DNA of 64,000 nucleotides, from NCBI GenBank assembly GCA_902523535.1, contig CABYZQ010000002.1, forward strand, positions 124,001 to 188,000, written 5' to 3'. This document shows positions 8,727-17,644 of the stretch, in pieces. A program made the translations under genes and the position numbers. Under the pieces are notes generated by a model. It was not told the DNA's origin. It searched no databases and worked only from the letters and a program-made list of their open reading frames with translations. Source of the DNA: an uncultured Pelagibacteraceae bacterium (GTDB lineage: Bacteria; Pseudomonadota; Alphaproteobacteria; Pelagibacterales; AG-422-B15). The number at the start of each line of letters is the position of its first letter. Positions within the stretch are counted from its first letter, which is position 1.

Positions 8727-10180
8727 GTAAGATTTCTAATATTTTTTTCAGTTTTTTCGTTGAAGGGTGCTGTTATAAGTTTTGCAGCATCAATCAAGTT
8801 TTGACCCTTAAGTACCGCTCTTTTATGACTGAAATTTTTAAATCCATCATATCCATGATAAGACCCCATTCCACTAGGGCCAACACCACCAAATGGTAGA
8901 TCATGCATTGCAAATTGTGAAATAAGGTCATTGATAGCTATTTGACCTGAACTTGTTTTGTTTAATAGCTCATCAATCTCACTTTTTTCATTTCCAAAAT
9001 AATAAAGTGCAAGTGCCTTCGGCAATTTATTTACGTATGAGATTACGTCACTAAAATTATTATATGTCTTTACAGGTAAGAGTGGGCCAAATATTTCTTC
9101 TTGCATTATTTTCATGTCGTCAGTGGGATTAAGAACCAATGTAGGAGCAATTTTGTGATATTGCTGCTGTGATAAATCCTCATTTGCTGGATTAATTTCA
9201 ATAATTTCAGCCCCCTTCTCTCTTGCATCATTAATAAGATTATTCAAGCGATCATAATGATTCAGATGAATTATTGATGTATAATCAGGATTATTTTTAA
9301 TTGTCGGATACCTCTCACTTACATGATTTTTTGCATACTCAACAAACTCTGAAACCTTATCAGAAGGTGCAAACACATAATCAGGTGATATACAAATTTG
9401 TCCTGAATTCAAAAGTTTACCAGTCATTATTTGATCAACTGTTTTTTTTATTTTTGCATTTTGACTAATAATTGATGGGGATTTACCGCCTAGCTCTAAT
9501 GTAAGAGGCACTAAATTCTCAGCTGCACTTAGTGCAACTTTTCTTGCAACGGCTGTTGATCCTGTAAAAAGAAGATGATCAAAGGGCAAGCTTGAAAATT
9601 CCTGTGATGTTTTAGGTCCACCATTTATAACTACTACTTCTTTTTCATTAAAGTATTTTGAAATTAGTTCTTCGGTTAATTCTGAGGTTGCAGGAACAAA
9701 TTCTGATAGCTTCATCATAGCATTATTGCCTGCAGCTAAAACTTCAACTAATGGAGCAATACTTAAAATTAAAGGAAAGTTCCAGGGAGAAATTATGCCT
9801 ACTACTCCGTATGGCTGAAACTGGATATATGCTTTTGCACCTAACAGTCCAAGTGGAAAGTTAGGTTTTCTTTTTTCTGGCTTCATCCATTTATGAATAT
9901 TTTTTAATGCATCTTTTGCATTATTAATTACTGGTAAAGTATCAGATAACAAGCTCATTTGCTCGTGTCTACTGCCAAAATCAGATTGAAGAGCTTTATG
10001 AAAAGAGTCCATATTTTCTTCGACTAATAGTTGAAGTCTTTTAATTCTGTCTACTCTAACTTTGATATCTGGATTATAATTTTCTTTAAATTGATCTTTT
10101 AATACACTTAATTTAGAAAGCATTAAGTCCTTACTTACTTCTGGATACGTTCCATCGATTCCTACTCCACCAAGTCCCAT
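8723..10180 (-). CDS. Aldehyde dehydrogenase, coniferyl-aldehyde-dehydrogenase-like
   Basis: GVVGIISPWNFPL, LTLELGGKSPSII, GKLLNSGQICISPDYV (catalytic Cys), EEIFGPLLPV. Confidence 0.9.
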   Translation of the reverse strand: MGLGGVGIDGTYPEVSKDLMLSKLSVLKDQFKENYNPDIKVRVDRIKRLQLLVEENMDSFHKALQSDFGSRHEQMSLLSDTLPVINNAKDALKNIHKWMKPEKRKPNFPLGLLGAKAYIQFQPYGVVGIISPWNFPLILSIAPLVEVLAAGNNAMMKLSEFVPATSELTEELISKYFNEKEVVVINGGPKTSQEFSSLPFDHLLFTGSTAVARKVALSAAENLVPLTLELGGKSPSIISQNAKIKKTVDQIMTGKLLNSGQICISPDYVFAPSDKVSEFVEYAKNHVSERYPTIKNNPDYTSIIHLNHYDRLNNLINDAREKGAEIIEINPANEDLSQQQYHKIAPTLVLNPTDDMKIMQEEIFGPLLPVKTYNNFSDVISYVNKLPKALALYYFGNEKSEIDELLNKTSSGQIAINDLISQFAMHDLPFGGVGPSGMGSYHGYDGFKNFSHKRAVLKGQNLIDAAKLITAPFNEKTEKNIRNLT

Positions 10181-10263
10181 AAAAAATCCTCTTTGCGATC
10201 TTATATCAATTAATCTAAAAAAATATACTTTTTTGTATTGTCTTATAGGTCTATACTATTTTA

Positions 10264-11055
10264 ATGACTGAAATGATAAGATACGAGGTTAAAAAAAATG
10301 TTGCTGTTTTGTCTCTAAACGATCCAGATAGGCTTAATGCATTATCATTAGATATGATTTCTCAATTGCATGAGAAAATTAAACTTATAAACGAAGGAAA
10401 AACAGACGTTAGATGTCTTGTTATTACTGGATCAGGAAGGGGTTTTTGTGCTGGCGCGAATTTGGTTGAGGGCGCTGGAAAATCTAGTTTTGACGATGTT
10501 GACCCTGGAAAAGCTCTTGAGGAATATTACCATCCCTTTTTAATTGATTTAAAGAATTTGAAGATACCTCTTATAACTGCTGTTAATGGAGTAGCTGCAG
10601 GCGCAGGATGCTCTCTTGGTATTTTTGGCGATATAGTCTATGCAGCCAAGTCTTCGTATTTTTATCAAGCATTTAAATTTATTGGACTAGTGCCAGATGC
10701 TAGCTCGACATTTGTAATACCAAGAAAAATAGGCATGGCTCGTGCATTAGAATTTTCATTGATTGGTGAAAAAGTTGCAGCTGAAAAGGCCCTTGATTGG
10801 GGATTGATTAATCATGTAGTTGAAGACGATAAATTAATGCCAACCGTAATGGATGCTGCGACTAATCTTGCAGAAGGGCCTACAGTTGCACTAGGGTTAA
10901 TGAAACAACTATATTGGGACAGCTTTGCAAATACATTTGAAGAGCAGATTTCAGCTGAAAGTAAGGCGCAAACTATTGCAGGAAAAACTGAAGATAGTAA
11001 AATTGGTGTAATGTCATTTATCCAAAAACAGAAAGCAAAATTTATAGGGAAGTAA
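10264..11055 (+). CDS. Enoyl-CoA hydratase/isomerase family protein
   Basis: Crotonase fold: GSGRGFCAGANLVEGAG, PLITAVNGVAAGAGCSLGIFGDIVYAA. Confidence 0.9.
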   Translation: MTEMIRYEVKKNVAVLSLNDPDRLNALSLDMISQLHEKIKLINEGKTDVRCLVITGSGRGFCAGANLVEGAGKSSFDDVDPGKALEEYYHPFLIDLKNLKIPLITAVNGVAAGAGCSLGIFGDIVYAAKSSYFYQAFKFIGLVPDASSTFVIPRKIGMARALEFSLIGEKVAAEKALDWGLINHVVEDDKLMPTVMDAATNLAEGPTVALGLMKQLYWDSFANTFEEQISAESKAQTIAGKTEDSKIGVMSFIQKQKAKFIGK

Positions 11056-11056
11056 C

Positions 11057-12160
11057 TTAATCTAAGTATATTGATAAAAAATGATCTTTAAATTTTTTAA
11101 ATTCATTATTTTCAATTGAAGTTCTTATATTGCTCATCATTTCTTGATAAAAATATATATTATGTAAAGACAAGAGCATGCCTCCTAACATTTCTTTTGC
11201 ATTAAATAAATGATGGATATAGCCAGCAGAGTAATCTCTACAAATAGGATTATTACTTTCTGGATCAATTGGTTCATCTAAACTTTTATATTTAGCATTT
11301 CTTATATTTATTGGTCCTGATTTCGTAAAAGCCTGTCCATTTCGTCCATTGCGCGTTGGTAATACGCAATCAAACATATCAATACCACGAGCAACACTTC
11401 CAATAATATCATCAGGCTTGCCTACCCCCATTAAATAATGAGGTTTTTCGATTGGAAGCTGTGAAACCGTATAATCTAGCACATCGAACATTTGAGTTTG
11501 AGTTTCTCCAACAGCTAAACCTCCAACTGCGTAACCATCAAATCCAATATCACTTAATGAACTAGCAGACTGATGCCTTAAGTCTTCGTAAGTACTTCCT
11601 TGAACAATGCCAAACAATTTATTTGTATTATGATCTTTAAAATACTCCTTACTCCTACCTGCCCACCTCATTGACAATTCCATCGATTTTTTTGCTTCGT
11701 CATACTCAGCTGGATATGGAGTACACTCATCAAATGCCATAACTATATCTGAGTTTAAATCAGTTTGTATCTCAATAGATTTTTCAGGTGAGACAAATAT
11801 TTTCGTTCCATCAATGTGTGATGAGAACTCAACACCCTCTTCTGATAACTTTCTAAGATTTGACAATGAATATACTTGATAACCGCCAGAGTCAGTTAAA
11901 ATGGGTTTATTCCAATTCATAAATTTATGAAGACCTCCAAATTCTTTAATTTGAGCGGATCCAGGTCTTAGCATTAAGTGATACGTGTTTCCTAATATTA
12001 TTTCCGAGTTCGTTTCGTATAAATCTTTTGTAAATATAGCTTTTACTGTTGCCGCAGTTCCAACGGGCATGAACGCAGGTGTATTAATAACGCCATTTTT
12101 TGTATTTAGTTTACCTCTACGGGCATTGCCATCTTTATGGGTAATCTGAAAATCAGTCAT
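11057..12160 (-). CDS. tgt: tRNA-guanine transglycosylase
   Basis: FMPVGTAATVKAIF, ILGNTYHLMLRPG, TDSGGYQVYSL, GGLAVGE, YLMGVGKPDDI, FDCVLPTRNGRNGQAFT. Confidence 0.96.
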   Translation of the reverse strand: MTDFQITHKDGNARRGKLNTKNGVINTPAFMPVGTAATVKAIFTKDLYETNSEIILGNTYHLMLRPGSAQIKEFGGLHKFMNWNKPILTDSGGYQVYSLSNLRKLSEEGVEFSSHIDGTKIFVSPEKSIEIQTDLNSDIVMAFDECTPYPAEYDEAKKSMELSMRWAGRSKEYFKDHNTNKLFGIVQGSTYEDLRHQSASSLSDIGFDGYAVGGLAVGETQTQMFDVLDYTVSQLPIEKPHYLMGVGKPDDIIGSVARGIDMFDCVLPTRNGRNGQAFTKSGPINIRNAKYKSLDEPIDPESNNPICRDYSAGYIHHLFNAKEMLGGMLLSLHNIYFYQEMMSNIRTSIENNEFKKFKDHFLSIYLD

Positions 12161-13178
12161 TTTTATATAGTAAACTTACGTCTCCATATGAAAAAAAACG
12201 ATAATTATTTTTTATTGCATGGTTGTACATATTTTTTATCTCTTTGGTTCCACTAAATGCAGAAATAAGTAATAGCAATGTTGATTTAGGTAAATGAAAA
12301 TTTGTTAATAATATATCTACAACTTTAAATTTATAACCTGGTTTAATAAATATATCCGTTTCTCCCATAAATTTATTAATTTCACTATTTACAACTGCGC
12401 TTTCTAAGAGTCTTAATGTTGTGGTACCTACAGATATAATCTTTCCTCCATTCAATTTACATTCTCTTATTCGATCAGCGCTTTTTTGGCTAATTGTTCC
12501 ATGTTCTGAATGCATTTTATGCAAACTTAAATCATCATTCCTTATGGGTAAGAATGTACCCGCCCCTACATGAAGAGTTACTTCAATTAGTTGATTGTTT
12601 TTTTTAAGATGATTAATCATAGCGTCATTGAAATGCAGACCTGCAGTTGGAGCGGCAATTGAGCCCTTTTCAGTTGCATAGACAGTTTGATAATCATTGA
12701 AATCCTTAGAATCACTTTGTCTTTTTTTTTGTATATAGGGTGGTAAGGGCATGCTTCCCTCATCTTCTATAAATTTGTCAAATTCTTTCTTTGAACAATC
12801 AAATTCTACTTCAATTTCTCCATATGTAAGTTTTTCAGTAACAATACATGTGATGTATTTATTAAATTGAATGTTTTGCCCAACGCTTATTTTTTTTCCT
12901 GGTTTTGCAAATGCAAGCCACTTCGTGTCTCCTATATTTTTGTGTAATGTTATAAGAAAATTTATTCCATTGCTTTGCCCTTTGAGAAGTATTGGAATTA
13001 CTCTAGTATTGTTTATGACAACTAGGTCTTTTACCCCAACATAATCTAAAAAATTAGAGAAACTTGTATCAATATATGAATTATTGCAAACTAGCATCTT
13101 CGACTCTTGTCTAGGACTGCAAGGCCTATCCGCAATCAACTCATCAGGTAGATCAAAGTCATAATGACTTAGTTTCAT
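12153..13178 (-). CDS. queA: tRNA preQ1(34) S-adenosylmethionine ribosyltransferase-isomerase
   Basis: DFDLPDELIADRP, VVINNTRVIP, MPLPPYI, YQTVYATEKGSIAAPTAGLHF, LHVGAGTFLPI, TNFHLPKSTLLLLISAF. Confidence 0.96.
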   Translation of the reverse strand: MKLSHYDFDLPDELIADRPCSPRQESKMLVCNNSYIDTSFSNFLDYVGVKDLVVINNTRVIPILLKGQSNGINFLITLHKNIGDTKWLAFAKPGKKISVGQNIQFNKYITCIVTEKLTYGEIEVEFDCSKKEFDKFIEDEGSMPLPPYIQKKRQSDSKDFNDYQTVYATEKGSIAAPTAGLHFNDAMINHLKKNNQLIEVTLHVGAGTFLPIRNDDLSLHKMHSEHGTISQKSADRIRECKLNGGKIISVGTTTLRLLESAVVNSEINKFMGETDIFIKPGYKFKVVDILLTNFHLPKSTLLLLISAFSGTKEIKNMYNHAIKNNYRFFSYGDVSLLYKND

Positions 13179-13181
13179 TGC

Positions 13182-13733
13182 TCAAAGATCAGCAAGAACC
13201 TTTACTGAAACCATTTCATCAGGATCATCTACGGTCCCAGATCCAGGTGCACCTCTTTTCAAGCCATCAACAAACTCCATTCCTTCAATTACTTGCCCGA
13301 ATACAGTGTATTGTCCATCTAAGTGAGGAGCCGCATCAAAGCAAATAAAAAATTGGCTGTTAGCAGAGTCTGGATCAGCAGTTCTTGCCATTGAAACAGT
13401 ACCTCTTAAATGAGAAGTATTGCTAAATTCATTTTTTAAATCAGGTTTATCGGAACCGCCTGTTCCATTTCTATTTTCTCCATCACCTGTTTGTGCCATA
13501 AAACCTTCAATTACCCTATGAAAGGGAACTCCATCGTAAAAACCTTCTCTTGCAAGTTCTTTAATCCTTGTTGAATGGTTGGGTGCAATGTCTGGCATTA
13601 ACTCTATTATTACGTTTCCGCTTGTTAGTTCAATCTGAATAGTATTTTCAGGATCTTTAGACATGTATTCTCCTTCTGCATTAACTGCTGTTATTAAAAA
13701 AAATAAAGAAAAAATAATCTTTATGAAATTCAT
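13182..13733 (-). CDS. Peptidyl-prolyl cis-trans isomerase (cyclophilin type) with signal peptide
   Basis: N-terminal MNFIKIIFSLFFLITAVNAEG; GFYDGVPFHRVIEGFMAQTGDG, SANSQFFICFDAAPHLDGQYTVFGQVIEGM. Confidence 0.93.
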   Translation of the reverse strand: MNFIKIIFSLFFLITAVNAEGEYMSKDPENTIQIELTSGNVIIELMPDIAPNHSTRIKELAREGFYDGVPFHRVIEGFMAQTGDGENRNGTGGSDKPDLKNEFSNTSHLRGTVSMARTADPDSANSQFFICFDAAPHLDGQYTVFGQVIEGMEFVDGLKRGAPGSGTVDDPDEMVSVKVLADL

Positions 13734-13735
13734 TC

Positions 13736-14215
13736 TTACTTATATTTATCTTTAAGTTTGCTCTCTACAAACTTATTAGTAAAATTGCTAATATCTCCAC
13801 CTAAGCGCGCAATTTCTTTTACAAAGTTTGACGAAATAGATTGTCGCTGTGCATCAGCCATTAAAAAAACTGTTTCAATCTTTGAGTCAAGTTGTCTATT
13901 CATGCCTAGCATTTGAAATTCATATTCGAAATCTGAAACTACTCTTAAACCTCTAATAAGAATTTCAGCATTTAATGAATTAGCAAGATCAATCAAAAGA
14001 TTATCAAATGCAATTACTTCAATAATACTATTGCTCGAAAATTCCTCATCAATCATTTCTTTTCTTTCATCTAAATTGAATAAAGGTTTTTTATGCGGGC
14101 TATCCGCAACTGCAATATAAAGCTTATCCACAAGCTTTGTGGCTCTATTAATGATATCTATATGTCCCTTGTGAATAGGGTCAAAACTTCCAGGGTATAT
14201 GCCGGTTCTGTTCAT
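13736..14215 (-). CDS. coaD: Phosphopantetheine adenylyltransferase
   Basis: RTGIYPGSFDPIHKGHIDII, LIRGLRVVSDFEYEFQMLGMNRQL, SISSNFVKEIA. Confidence 0.95.
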   Translation of the reverse strand: MNRTGIYPGSFDPIHKGHIDIINRATKLVDKLYIAVADSPHKKPLFNLDERKEMIDEEFSSNSIIEVIAFDNLLIDLANSLNAEILIRGLRVVSDFEYEFQMLGMNRQLDSKIETVFLMADAQRQSISSNFVKEIARLGGDISNFTNKFVESKLKDKYK

Positions 14216-14258
14216 GACTGGACTATATATCGAATATTATTTTAGCTCTAGTAATTTA

Positions 14259-16964
14259 TTAATTATCTATCTCAACTCTCGATGCTGAAACAACTTTTTC
14301 ATTATCATTAGTTTTAAATATGCTAACGCCCTGCGTATTTCTTCCTGCTACCCTAACGTCTTTAACGGGACAGCGAATAACTTGTCCAGATTTAGTAATT
14401 AGCATTATGTCATCGTCATCGTTAACAGGGAAAGATGCCAGGACATTTCCGTTTCTATCAGATGTAGCGATACACATAATACCTGATCCGCCCCTGTTTG
14501 ATATTCTAAATTGATATGAAGAAGAGCGTTTTCCAAAACCGTTTTCTGTGAGCGTTAAAATAAACTGTTCTTTAGCCTTCATTTCATCGTATCGTTCATT
14601 GCTCAACTTTACTTCCACTTCAGAAGCATCACTATCACTGTCGTCACTATCGATATGATCATCATTATCTTTTTCTTTAGAACGCATTTTCAAAAAAGCT
14701 TTGGACTCACCGGAAGTAGTATCTGTGTGTGAAATAACTGAAATAGAAATAATTTCATCTCCCTTGACTAACTTAATCCCTCTTACGCCCATTGATGTCC
14801 TGCTTTTTGTAGTTCTAAGTTTTTCAACAGACGTCCTAATGCATTTTCCAAATTTTGTTGTAAGAAGTATATCATCATCATTGGTACATAGTTTTACTCC
14901 AACTATGCTATTGTCGCCGGCAAGCTTCATCGCAATTTTACCATTTGCTTGTATGCGTTTAAAATCTTCTAGACTATTTTTTCTAATGCTTCCGTCTGCT
15001 GTAGCGAAGACAAGAAAATCACTTTCTTCGTCCATTTTCATTTCTGGTAAAACAAGTATACTTGAAAGCCTATCTTTTTCTTTAAGGTTCAATAGATTTA
15101 CAATTGCTTTGCCTTTTGCTTGAGGAGAAGATTCTGGTATTTTCCAAGTTTTGAGCTTGAATGCTATTCCACTAGAAGTAAAAAAGAGCATGTTGTCATG
15201 GGTACTTGCTGTAAAAACTTGAGTCACAAAATCTTCATCATTTGTCTTCATGCCAGCTCTACCCTTACCGCCTCTTTTCTGTGCTCTGTACATATTTAAT
15301 GGGACTCTTTTTATGTAGCCAGAGTTAGTCACACTTACAACCATATCACTTCGTTGCACTAAATCTTCTTGATCGAGTTCGGATACTTCGCCTTCATTTA
15401 TTTCTGTACGACGTGGAACATCAAATTGTTCTTTAATTGAATCTAACTCGTCATTAATTACCTTTTTCAATACGCTGTTATCTTTGAGCACTGACAAGAA
15501 ATATCCAATTTTTTTTGATAATTCTGATAATTCAACTTTTATCTCATCTTTTCCCAGTGCCGTAAGGCGTTGAAGTCTTAATTCTAAGATTGCTTTAGCT
15601 TGCTCCTCTGTGAGATAAACTTCTTTATCATTTTTAACCTGTCTAGGGTCATCTACAATTTTGAGAAGATCAATTATGTCTTTTGTCTTCCATTTAGTTT
15701 TCAGTAAAGATGTCTTAGCTTCATTTGGATCTTTTGAGGATTTTATAATGTCTATTATGCTGTCAACATTTGCTACTGCTATTGCAAGCCCGATTAAAGT
15801 GTGAGCGCGGTCTCTTGCTTTAGATAAATCATATCTTGTCCTATTTGAAATAATCTCTTTCCTAAAGTGCACAAAATGATGAATGAACTCTTTTATGTTC
15901 ATCAGTTTTGGCTTTCCGTTTGTTAAGGCTAAAGAATTAACCCCGTAAGAACTCTGCAATGAAGTAAACTTATAAAGTTTATTAAGTATAACCTGAGCGA
16001 TTACGCCTTTTTTTAACTCAACAACAACTCGGACACCTTGGCGATCTGACTCATCTCTCAAATCACTAATACCTTCTATTTTTTTATCTCGTACTAATTC
16101 AGCTATTTTTTCTAATAAGACTGATTTGTTAACTTGATAAGGAATTTCAGTGAAAATAATAGCTTCACGGTCATTTTTAAACTCTTCAATCATCGACTTG
16201 GCTTGAACTACGATGGAACCCCTTCCTGTAGATTGAGAAGCTTTAATACCACTGGTTCCTATTATCGTTCCACCAGTTGGAAAATCTGGTCCCTTAATGA
16301 TTTGATTTATTTTTTCAAAGGAAATTTGATCGTCTTCTAAAAATGCCTTACATGCGTCAACAACCTCTCCTAAATTATGAGGTAGGATATTTGTAGCCAT
16401 GCCTACAGCTATACCCCCAGCTCCATTCACTAATAAATTCGGATACTTTGCAGGTAGAACTGTTGGTTCGCTCTCTGTCTCATCATAATTAGGCCTGAAC
16501 TCTACTGTATTTTTTTCAATATCTTCTAAAAGAAAACTTGAGATCTTTGCCATGCGCACTTCTGTGTAACGCATTGCCGCTGCTTTATCTCCATCCATTG
16601 AACCAAAGTTACCCTGACCATCAATAAGTGTAGCGCTCATAGAAAAATCCTGAGCTAGTCTTACAAGTGCATCGTAGACTGCCTGATCTCCATGAGGATG
16701 ATACTTACCGATTACATCTCCTACTACTCTTGCACTTTTCCTGTGTTGCTTATTCCATTCATAGCCTGACTCATGCATGGCATATAATATTCTGCGATGA
16801 ACAGGCTTTAGTCCGTCTCTAACATCAGGTAATGCCCTGCTGACAATCACACTCATTGCATAATCCAGATATGAATTCTGCATTTCTGTATCAATTAGTA
16901 TGGGTATAATTGATTGCTCTTTAGGCGTTTTCAGATCTTCATTTTGATCTTTAGAATCACTCAA
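14259..16964 (-). CDS. gyrA: DNA gyrase subunit A
   Basis: YLDYAMSVIVSRALPDVRDGLKPVHRRILY, GKYHPHGDQAVYDALVRLAQDF, AAAMRYTE, QKRGGKGRAGMK (GyrA box); acidic insertion in C-terminal domain. Confidence 0.97.
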   Translation of the reverse strand: MSDSKDQNEDLKTPKEQSIIPILIDTEMQNSYLDYAMSVIVSRALPDVRDGLKPVHRRILYAMHESGYEWNKQHRKSARVVGDVIGKYHPHGDQAVYDALVRLAQDFSMSATLIDGQGNFGSMDGDKAAAMRYTEVRMAKISSFLLEDIEKNTVEFRPNYDETESEPTVLPAKYPNLLVNGAGGIAVGMATNILPHNLGEVVDACKAFLEDDQISFEKINQIIKGPDFPTGGTIIGTSGIKASQSTGRGSIVVQAKSMIEEFKNDREAIIFTEIPYQVNKSVLLEKIAELVRDKKIEGISDLRDESDRQGVRVVVELKKGVIAQVILNKLYKFTSLQSSYGVNSLALTNGKPKLMNIKEFIHHFVHFRKEIISNRTRYDLSKARDRAHTLIGLAIAVANVDSIIDIIKSSKDPNEAKTSLLKTKWKTKDIIDLLKIVDDPRQVKNDKEVYLTEEQAKAILELRLQRLTALGKDEIKVELSELSKKIGYFLSVLKDNSVLKKVINDELDSIKEQFDVPRRTEINEGEVSELDQEDLVQRSDMVVSVTNSGYIKRVPLNMYRAQKRGGKGRAGMKTNDEDFVTQVFTASTHDNMLFFTSSGIAFKLKTWKIPESSPQAKGKAIVNLLNLKEKDRLSSILVLPEMKMDEESDFLVFATADGSIRKNSLEDFKRIQANGKIAMKLAGDNSIVGVKLCTNDDDILLTTKFGKCIRTSVEKLRTTKSRTSMGVRGIKLVKGDEIISISVISHTDTTSGESKAFLKMRSKEKDNDDHIDSDDSDSDASEVEVKLSNERYDEMKAKEQFILTLTENGFGKRSSSYQFRISNRGGSGIMCIATSDRNGNVLASFPVNDDDDIMLITKSGQVIRCPVKDVRVAGRNTQGVSIFKTNDNEKVVSASRVEIDN

Positions 16965-17085
16965 ATTTAAAACCTATAGGAAGGATATATTCCCTAGAAA
17001 ACTAGGAAAAATAGCCATTAAATTGTTATAAAAATATATGAAATTATAGCAGAAAAAAGTATGTTTTTCGAATTAAAAATTCTTC

Positions 17086-17544
17086 TTAAAAAGGGATCTC
17101 ATCGTCGATATCAATGTCTGCTGGGGATGAATCTATAGCCTCTTGATTCATGTCGGAAGACATATCAGAAATTGATTCAGAACTGCCTGAGCCACGAGAA
17201 TCTAGCATGGTTAATGTACCATTATAGTTACCCAAGATAACTTCTGTCGTGTATTTTTCATTACCATTTTGATCTGTGAATTTTCTAGTTTGTAATTGTC
17301 CCTCTATATACAGCTTTGAGCCTTTCTTAACATAACTCTCAACAACGCCTGCTAAACCATCGTTAAATATAACTATTCTGTGCCAGCTAGTTTTTTCTTT
17401 TTTCTCACCAGTTGACTTATCTTTCCAAGACTCTGACGTAGCTAGACTTAATTGCGCCAATCTTTTTCCATCCTGTGTTTGCCTGATTACAGGATCTGCT
17501 CCTATGTTGCCAATAAGCATTACTTTGTTGAGACTGGAAGACAT
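17086..17544 (-). CDS. ssb: Single-stranded DNA-binding protein
   Basis: NKVMLIGNIGADPVIRQTQDG, KKGSKLYIEGQLQTRKF, acidic tail DIDDEIPF. Confidence 0.96.
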   Translation of the reverse strand: MSSSLNKVMLIGNIGADPVIRQTQDGKRLAQLSLATSESWKDKSTGEKKEKTSWHRIVIFNDGLAGVVESYVKKGSKLYIEGQLQTRKFTDQNGNEKYTTEVILGNYNGTLTMLDSRGSGSSESISDMSSDMNQEAIDSSPADIDIDDEIPF

Positions 17545-17554
17545 AAAAACTAAT

Positions 17555-17566
17555 TTAACTAGTTAA
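17555..17566. promoter_or_regulatory. 12-bp perfect palindrome TTAACTAGTTAA in the ssb/uvrA divergent intergenic region
   Basis: Direct reading; 10 bp upstream of the ssb start codon. Confidence 0.35.
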
Positions 17567-17644
17567 TAAGTAAGTGTATATAAAAAAAGGCTATTCTATA
17601 ACTTTATTCACAGGATATCTTTAAATAGTGACCATTAGGATTAA

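Noticed and set aside
14701-15123. 140-aa plus-strand ORF inside gyrA
   Set aside because: Antisense to gyrA coding sequence; Ser/Leu/Phe-rich shadow translation.
14259-16964. Acidic D/S-rich insertion in the GyrA C-terminal domain (KEKDNDDHIDSDDSDSDASEVEVK)
   Set aside because: Initially looked novel, but an acidic insertion at this place is common in alphaproteobacterial GyrA.
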